Origin: Nelumbo lutea
Lineage: Eukaryota > Streptophyta > Magnoliopsida > Proteales > Nelumbonaceae
DNA length: 64,000 bases
Assembly (NCBI GenBank): GCA_022828595.1
Contig: JAKGHH010000008.1
Span: 23,304,378-23,368,377, forward strand
Direction: 5' to 3'
Part shown: one piece after another, positions 1 to 9,043 of the stretch
Position numbering within the stretch: position 1 is the stretch's first letter
How the letters are laid out: each line of letters starts with the position of its first letter
The notes under the pieces: model-generated
What the model was told of the DNA's origin: nothing
What the model saw: only the letters and a program-made list of their open reading frames with translations
The model's database searches: none
Made by a program: the position numbers and the translations under genes

Positions 1-108
1 GATGAGAAGTCATATGGTGCTGAAAACAACATAAAGGAAAGAAAATGTAATACAAAGAAAATACAGGATGGAGAAGTCATGAAACACGTGAAGAAGCAAT
101 CACAGTAC

Positions 109-812
109 CTTGTTCTCTTCCACTTCTCCCTCTTTGGTTTCTCCTTCAGGCTTTTCAGAATCTGACATCAAAGCCCCTGCCTTCTCTAGACGCTCTTCTA
201 AGGAATCTTCAAGCAACTAAGGAAAAACATATGGTAACTGATAAAATTTTGGCAATGAACAATCCTCAGACCAATATAAAGCACACACTTCCATCAGAAA
301 CAGGAATATTTCCTAAATAGATAAATAAGATATGGTTTACTCTTAGCATGGAAAACAAGGGCAAAAGGAGACAAATAAAAAATGACATAGCAGTCTTATA
401 ACACATCATATTTATCCAAGAAGTTAATTACAGAAAATCTTTAACCATAATCATAATAAGGATTCAAAAAACACAATTTCAAGGAACCTAGAGAAGCTTA
501 GAAAGCTTAGACACCAAAAATCAGAAATCCAGTCTGACATGTGACATCCAATCCAATTAACCCAGAATCGGATGATCTGTTTACATAATTGGATCAGATT
601 TTGGATTTTACGAACTGCATCCGATTAATAATTGTATCAGATGCAGATTTAACTCCATCTGATCTGATTAAAAATCCGAAACCGATTATATTACAATATA
701 TAAATTTATATATATATATATATATATATATAATAAATCCAACATGTCATATTTAGATGTGTTCATGGGCCGGGCTTTGGGCCAGAAATTATAACAAAAG
801 CTAAGCCCAAGC

Positions 813-860
<48 letters not shown>

Positions 861-3800
861 TATAGATATAGATATAGATATAGATATATACACACACACC
901 GTAGTATTTGAATCCAATCCAAGATCTTCAAATCCAATTGGATTTGGATTTCAGTTGTCATTAATCAGACCAGATTTGGCTGTTGCTGAATCTGATCCAT
1001 TTACAGCCCTACTGAACACTGTACAAGAATGAATTATGATGTGATTATATTTCCTTTACCTGAATGTCACTTTTGGAACCGCAGATCCGCATCTGCCTAA
1101 ATACCAACAAGATTGGTTCATATTGAATAAAAGTTCCAATGTCATTCTTTTCTAATTCTAGTCACCGTAGGATTTGAATCCAACCCAAGATCTTCAAATC
1201 CAATTGGATTTGGATTTCAGTTGTCATTAATCAGACCAGATTTGGCTGTTGCTGAATCTGATCCATTTACAGCCCTACTGAACACTGCACAAGAATGAAT
1301 TATGATGTAATTATAGTTCCTTTTCCTGAATGTCACTTTTGGAACCGCAGATCCGCATCTGCCTAAATACCAACAAGATTGGTTCATATTGAATAAAAAT
1401 TCCAATGTCATTTTTTTCTAATTCTAGTTTAAAAGTCCAAAGAATAAGTGCTTGATTAAGCAAAACCCAACATTCTTAGAGTTATGATCATTGACCAGTT
1501 GCTTAGTGGGGATTCTTCTTCTGTCTTCATAGAACATTTGAACAAAAAAGAGAATGTTATCCAATACCAACTACTGTTTTTTTTTTTTTGATAACGAAAC
1601 ACCAACTACTGTAACATATTATTAGTTATTAACATAGCCTCCCCTAAAGGACATTTCCCCAATATTCAACAAAAGAATTAGACAAAACTAAGATTGCCCT
1701 TAAAAGTGCATAAAAAGCAGCAATTAGTTGGCTTTCCTGACTCACCCCCCAACGTATTTCCTTCTGGTTTATCAGCTTAGATGTATCTTGGCTGCTTCCA
1801 AGCAGGGTTACCACATCGGCATCATCAGAAATTGTGCTTGGTTGACCAGGTGAAACTGTCAAAGGATGATTAGAATTTAGAAGTGAATATGCCGAGTTAA
1901 GCATTTAGAAAAAAAAAGAAAAGAAAAGAAAACAGCCAAAAATTAAAACTGAAGAAATTCAATCAACATAATCTTGTTACATTTTATTACAACTCATTTA
2001 TAAATGCTATCAAATTGCAGATGACTTAAATCAAAAAAAAAAAATGCATGAGACATTGTACCTTCAAAATTAATATGCTCATTGATTATTCCAAGAATAG
2101 TAATCGACTGTGATTTCTGTAGATATTGCACAAGAAGTTCGTACGAGTACTGATGAGAAAAATAAGTCAGTATCTGGAACTTCTAGAGAAAACACAGACA
2201 ATTTTATCTTTTTTTTTTGAGAGAGAGAAAGAGAAAGGTAATGTATTATAAACAGCAAAAAAAGATATACAAATCCCTGCTCAAAAAGAAATTGAAGCAA
2301 GGGAAGGAAACTAAAGAGATTATTACACTTCTGATCTAGATACAAAAAGATTTCTATGGTCAAAAAAAGAACTGAAAGATATATACTTTAGCTGTCTATG
2401 CACTGCAGTCCATGAGTAAATTCTTCCCCATAAGTTTTTTAAAATTGTATCCTCCGTATTGTATTTGTTTTCAAAGATTCTCCTATTTCTCTCCAACCAA
2501 ATAGACCAAATCACTGCTGCCGGAATCACTTCCCACAAAACTCTCCCTCTCTTGGACAGACCCTTAAGCTTCCACCACCACAACAAGGAGACCAGGTCCT
2601 TTGGGAAACAGAAGCTAACTTTGAACAGCCCCAAAGCTTTCCCCCAGATCATACTAGCAATCTTACAGTGAATGAAAAGATTCTCTGCATTTACTGAAGC
2701 TAAGCTACATCTGCTTGGCTCCACCACTAATCCCCTTTTTGCCAATGAGTCTGCTGTCAGGCATTTTCCAAGAGTGGTTGTCCATAACAAAAAAAGCTAC
2801 TTTAGGTGGAACAACAGACTTCCGAACTCTCTGCTCTGGGAGATTCCCTTCCTCCTCTCTGTTTAAACTTTTATAGGAGTTAACAGAGAAAACCCCCGAG
2901 TGATCTCCCACCCAGATTCTTCTATCTGGCCTAGAGAAATCTGGTCAGAAAGAACTAAGGGCTTGCATAAACTCCATCCAGTGGGCTATTTCCCAATCAT
3001 TCAGGTTTCTTCTGAAAGTGGGACACCGGTCTCCTGTAACTCTATCATGGGAACCTCATCCAGCAAAGGTTAAAGATTAAAGAAAATGACAAGTGTATGA
3101 GTCTGCACCTACTGGAACAAATAAGAATCTGCTCTTACAGATACAGATCCACAATAGAAACCAATATAAAGTAATATTCCTGAGCGTCTTAATTGCACTG
3201 ATGTGTATTGATGTATGTTATAAAATATCATCATAATACATACATATGCCTCAACACCCAAAAGTAAACAAGAAGGGATTGGCCTAAAAAAAGTTGAACA
3301 AAAAAAGAATTCTAAATAAAAATTTATTGAAAAAATAATACAAATTCCAGTAAATGTTACCTTGTCTAGTTATTTAGTAATATCATATATAGGTCTATAG
3401 AAGATATAATATAAGGTGAGGTATAAAGATGATTCAAAACAGAGTGAGCATTTGACCTAACTAGAGAGTCCCCTGTCCAACAGATGATTTGGACCAGTAT
3501 CAGAATTCCTTTGCATGCTAAAAAAAAATGTAGGACCATCTAGCAAGGTTTTCTACATAACCTGATTAGGAAACCAAGCCATATTCATATGTGTAGATAT
3601 ATGTCTCATATACACAACCCCTTTCTATGTATACACAAGCGTATGTGTGTGTATAAAGATAGGAGAGGGGGGGGGAGAGAGAGAGAGAGAGAGAGGTTAA
3701 AGCATCTACAATTATTTGAGCATTTTGGGTCATACCTTAAAACTAACCTACTAACGAGATCACATCTGCACCCCACAGAGGGTGCCCCACAAACACCCCA

Positions 3801-6800
3801 CATGCACATCTCAGTGTGCATTGGGATTTGGGAACATCCTCCAAAGTTGTCAGTGGGAGATGTTCCCAATACACGGTTGGGATATGCTGTGGGGCATTTG
3901 TGGGGTGCAGATGTGAATTCCCTACTGACAGGCACTTCAGTACCAACAATTTAATTTATCTCAAAATATAAAGAGGGGGAGAGAGAGAGAGAGAGAGGGG
4001 GAGAAGGGAGAACAAAGTCTTCCAATTAACACTCTTTTGCCTTATCAAATGACAAAAGAATGAGATACAAAATAGAAAACTGAAAAAATATTGCCCCAAA
4101 AAAGAAAAAGTAGAAAACTAAAATATCAATGTTTTCTTGGATTTAAAGATCAGATTTAATTATGATACCACATAAAAGCAAAATAAAATCCATATGATGG
4201 AGGGCAATTATTTTATATGTTGTCACCAACATCCTAATGTAATTATTCATCTTCTTCTAATAAATAAATAAATAAATAAACATATATATATGCATTTTTA
4301 TTTATTTAGGAAAGATAATTCACAAACAAGTCTTAACTAAGACAAAAACAATATATTAATCAATACTGACTACCTCTTGCTCTCGGAGGAGATAGCCTCC
4401 AAATAACTTGTTCCTCCCAACTCCACCCTGGCAAGGCAATCTGCCAATGAGTTTAGTCGATCATTGGATCCATCTAAATAAGATGTTCACCTAACACTAG
4501 TGGTCTAGCCTTATTCCCATGTACTCTATTTTATGTTTGCCTGTCCATGTCGTTTTCTAGTTTTGCATTCATGTGTTTCTGTCTCTCCTCTTCATTTTGG
4601 TTTCCTCCCTTCCTTCTAGTGAAGTTAATGTCATTGGTTAAAGTGAAATTTCCATGAATTCTCATAAACTTTGTAACTCCAATTGAAGAGGACCAAATTC
4701 AATGTAATCTTCATACCACCAACCACTACTTGTGAGGGGATTACATAGTTTGAGAAGAACTAAAGGAAAAGAGTACCTGACACATCTTTATACTAATTTT
4801 GCTCTGCCTCAAAGAATGAGCAAATTCCATCTCCTGGATGGAAGTAATGATTACAACAAAATTAGAAGCTTAACTTCATTAATTTAATTAAAAATATAAT
4901 GATTCTAAACAAACGTTGAGAACAGTTGATTTAACCTCCAGATGTAAGGGCGAAAGAACACCTTCCAACTTTTGAAGGTCCCTTAAGTGCATCAATTCAT
5001 GGTCTTCACGAAAGCTATTGAAAAATGCTCGAGCTAGGAAAACAGATAAAGTCAGATCCAAACAAAAACTACTTATCTGAATCAATGCCAAGTTGCCAAC
5101 AATTTTCAGAAATTACCTTCTTGGGTATGCCCCTTCGCCACAAGATCCATAAAACAATGAATAAATACAGGATAAAGCACACGAAGCAACTCATGCTGCA
5201 CAATGCAATAAGAATGGTATAAATTCATATAGACATGACAAATGTCTAACAAGAAAGTGCACCTGCACAGCTTTTATCAAGTCTTAAATTGTACAATGTA
5301 GCTGTCATTTAACAAGACTTGGTAAAACATCATAAAAAAGACATAGAAGAGCTACATAAGGATGAGGGAATGGAGAACACAAATACATCATATGTCTTCA
5401 TTTTCATCTACTCCCTTGTTCATTGATATATAAAGAAACTTGCTTTGGAATAACAATCTCAATTATCAGGAGTTAGGGACCATTAGGTAACAGATAAAAT
5501 TGTTGAACTGAATGGCTTATTGGTTTTTTAGTGAATAAGTTATTAAGTTGTGAGCTCCTTAATGGCTGAAACTAAAGTTGGGTTGATTACCATATTCTGA
5601 AATATTTTATTATTGAAGTATTTTATCCACTAAAAGACAAAACAATGAGTAATCAGTTCAGGCACTTTAGCCACTAGAAAATGGCACTTAGAGGCATTAT
5701 TAATTGAGTGGTGTTCTTAGCTTGTTTCCTTTCTTTCTCTTTTTCCTTGGTGGGGACGAAGTGTGTGGTAAAGTGGGGAGGTTAGGTTCCATGAATAAAA
5801 AGGCAAACAAGTTGACAGCAGATAGTTTAGATAGGCAATCTTTGTTCATCTGCAATAATCTTGAGATGTCATGCTCTTTCCCAGTAATGCAGCCTACACC
5901 ATGATAAAATAAAAGGGAAGTTATAATCTTGTTATGTTTGTGTCTATTAAGATATAGCACTTAGCCCAATCCTTTAGAGAAGGCCATATACCTACACTAT
6001 ATGAGGAATACTGCAACTCTGCAAGTGCAAATTGATCCATTGCACATATACATCTGATTAGCTAGAAGTTCCTTATAAATTATAAAAATCTTTACAAGCA
6101 AAGATAACATTATGTTTGTTAAAGATATTCAACTAAGGGCATTTCAATCTTTCCACAGTGAATATATGGGTTGGTTAGTAGTAATTGTGTAGGGGTGATT
6201 TTTCTGATCAAACAAAAGCATTTTATTAAAAACGTGTAGGGATAATTTTGTAATTCTAGTTTGCAACTATTACAGTCAATCAGATTAGGATGGCCCTTTT
6301 CTTCTCCATGCTATAGTCCTCTTTCCCTTCTTTTTCTTTCACCTCTTCTTTTTTTTATTTCTTTTTGAAGGGCTACACAACGGGGGGTAGCCCACCCTCC
6401 AACCCAGGTGCAGACAGGATTCAATCCCAATTCTGTGCTCCGACCAGCAGGAGACCTTACCAACCAGCTGGTTGGCACCTTGCCTTCTCTTCTTTCACCT
6501 CTTCTCTTCTTTTCCATTCTCCGTCTCCTATCTAATTTTGCTAGTCTAGCAAGGCTACTTAAGATGGTATCAAAGCCGTAAATAACCAGATCCAACACTT
6601 CCTTTTTTTTTTGTGTGTGTGTGTGTGTCTCAAAAGGGGAATCTATTCATTCTTCTTTACTTTTCTTGGGATTGATCTAGGGTCCTCTGGAAGTGTCACT
6701 CATCTATTCTCTCTTGCTGGATACAGCAACCAAAATGGTTGGCTGAGGTTACTTTCTTCCCCACAAAGGTAATACCTATGAGCAAGGTTTAAAGTATCAA

Positions 6801-8980
6801 TATGATACTCCCGATACGGAATGTATTGTATCCATATCCATGGCCATGGATACAGAATACGTCATGACTAGATTCTTATATCACAAGTCGTGTGTATCGG
6901 CATGATACGCCTCCATATCAGGCCATATCACATTGTATCAGTGGATACAGTCTGATACAGAATCGTATCAGTGTTAGTTTAACAAAACTGTACAATGGCC
7001 ATTTTTGGATTGTTTTTGAGCTTTAATAAAAATTGTAGATTATAATTATAAAAACTGAAATAAATAATTTAAGATTGAATTTTCCCAAAAATTTAATAAG
7101 AACTGAAAGTTATAAAAAAACTATTTTATCAACCTTCAATGATTTATATAAAGAAGAGAATCAATATGTGTTGAGTGGATAAAATTTTGAGTTCTTCCAT
7201 GCTTATCAATTCAATTTTTGAAATATTCAAGGGTTCAAAGCAGTATCCATGTTGATTGAACCCTAGAAAATGAAGAAAAAATAATAAAAATAGAGTAGTA
7301 TTTTAACTTGAACTGAATAATTTAGTTTAATAATGTCTATTTTATTATTATAATCTCAAAAGGTTAAAAATATAATAGCAACCAAAAGCACCGTGTAAAA
7401 AATATTTTGGCGATTAAGCAAGGCGACCGACCCTCCATAAGCACCTTCTAACCTAGGTATCGCCTTGACAACCATGAATGAAAATTTCTCATTCATACAA
7501 GAAAAGGAGAAAAAAGAAAATATATATATATATATATGCAAAAATGCCTTTAAAGAATCCATTAAGTATTGGTATCCAACACATGCCTGACATAGACACA
7601 TTGTTTATTTAGGAGAGTCCATGCAACATTGCAAAAAATCCATGAAAAATTATGTCTTGGACATGATTTTGATGAAAACAGATGCTATCAAACAGACTTA
7701 GTTACCTTATATAGATCCAGTGAGCTATATGTCCATGATCTTAGCTTGCTATATCCATCTTGATACTGTGCTGGACCACTCTCTGATCTGACAAGCAATA
7801 GATTCCATCAGAATGGTAAATGCATGTATTGTGATTAAAATCGCCTGGCTTAGACTAACGGGAAAACAATAATACGCCATTGAATTCTAGTTCAAACACT
7901 GCCTACAATGTAATAGAATGCAACAGGAGGAGGGAGAGAGAGGAAGAGGGGAAAGAAAGGAAAATAAAGGAAAGAGGCACGCAAGATTCTGCTTGAAACA
8001 TTGAAACTAAGAAATGAGGAAACAGAATTACAGAAAGGACAAAATTGAGTTAGATGGCTTCATAAATGAGTACAATCCTATGGGTGTTAATGTTAGAACA
8101 AGAAAACACTTTAAAGTAGTCCTCTCAGAAGACTTCAAGAAAATCTAAAATGGCCCAAACACATCGTCAGACTAAAAGATGGTGAACCTTAAACACATGA
8201 AAGTTCAGTTTTCGGTGCAGTTTCAAGAGATGCTCATAGCAAAGTGAATTTTTTCACTCTGTGTAACTTGCTTTGGAATATATGCATGTAAAAACACAAT
8301 ACAATCATCCTCAAGTTGGTACTGAGTCTTAGTTTCACAGCATTTATATTGCTTCCTATGGAAATTACACAACCGAAGCCATTTTCTTCAACTTTATTAA
8401 AATTTCATGGTGAGAATGCTATCTCAAGGTCAGAAGAGCAGAATATTCCAGTACAGGTCGCCTGGTGTAAGAATGCTCCAACCAAGGTGGCCTTCTGTTT
8501 GGCTGGCCTGCCTGAAGAGACTCTTTATCAGGGACAATTTGGTTAGAAAAGGGATGCAGTTGACATCCACTAACTGTGTCATCCGTGAGGCTCAAGATGA
8601 ATCACCTGATGCAGTAGGAGTATAGGGGGTTTATCCTTGAAAGGAAAATTGGCTTGGAACATGGCGCCTGCAGCTGTTAAGCTGTTTTTGGGTGTTTATG
8701 GCAGGAAAGAAATGCAAGAGCCTTCAAGAACACGAGAAGCTCTCCCAACACTGTTTTCAGAGAATAGTGGCCAAAATGATGTCATGGCTATCCGTAAACA
8801 AATTGTTCAAGGATAGGAATTACGACTCTTTTTTTTTGTACATGAGAATATCTTTTTGTAAAGCAGGGTGGGGGTGGTATAGGACTGCTTGGGCAGTGTT
8901 TTATAAATCCCTGTATACAGCATCTTGTTGTACATATTTTTGTTTTCTTTTCGTTCTTTTAATGACATTACACTTTACCT

Positions 8981-9043
<63 letters not shown>

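Larger units (their letters stand above)
217..1745 (-). other. TAF5 intron 7 (repeat-rich)
   Basis: This 1.5-kb intron lies between the exon ending with residues RWG and the exon starting LLEDS. It holds TA and GA microsatellites, a 266-bp tandem duplication and a tiny LINE-tail insertion, each listed separately. No coding exon was found in it. Confidence 0.8.
5196..7705 (-). other. TAF5 intron 2
   Basis: A 2.5-kb intron that carries a SINE (6350-6490), a short TATC-rich repeat (6785-6975), a GT run near 6612-6628 and otherwise AT-rich unique-looking DNA. No exon-like reading that fits TAF5 was seen between the two flanking exons, whose protein ends join without a gap. Confidence 0.75.

Noticed and set aside
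4370..4470. Minus-strand SLADCLARVELGG reading as a separate LINE insertion
   Set aside because: Too short and without poly(A) or borders; only mentioned in the intron description.
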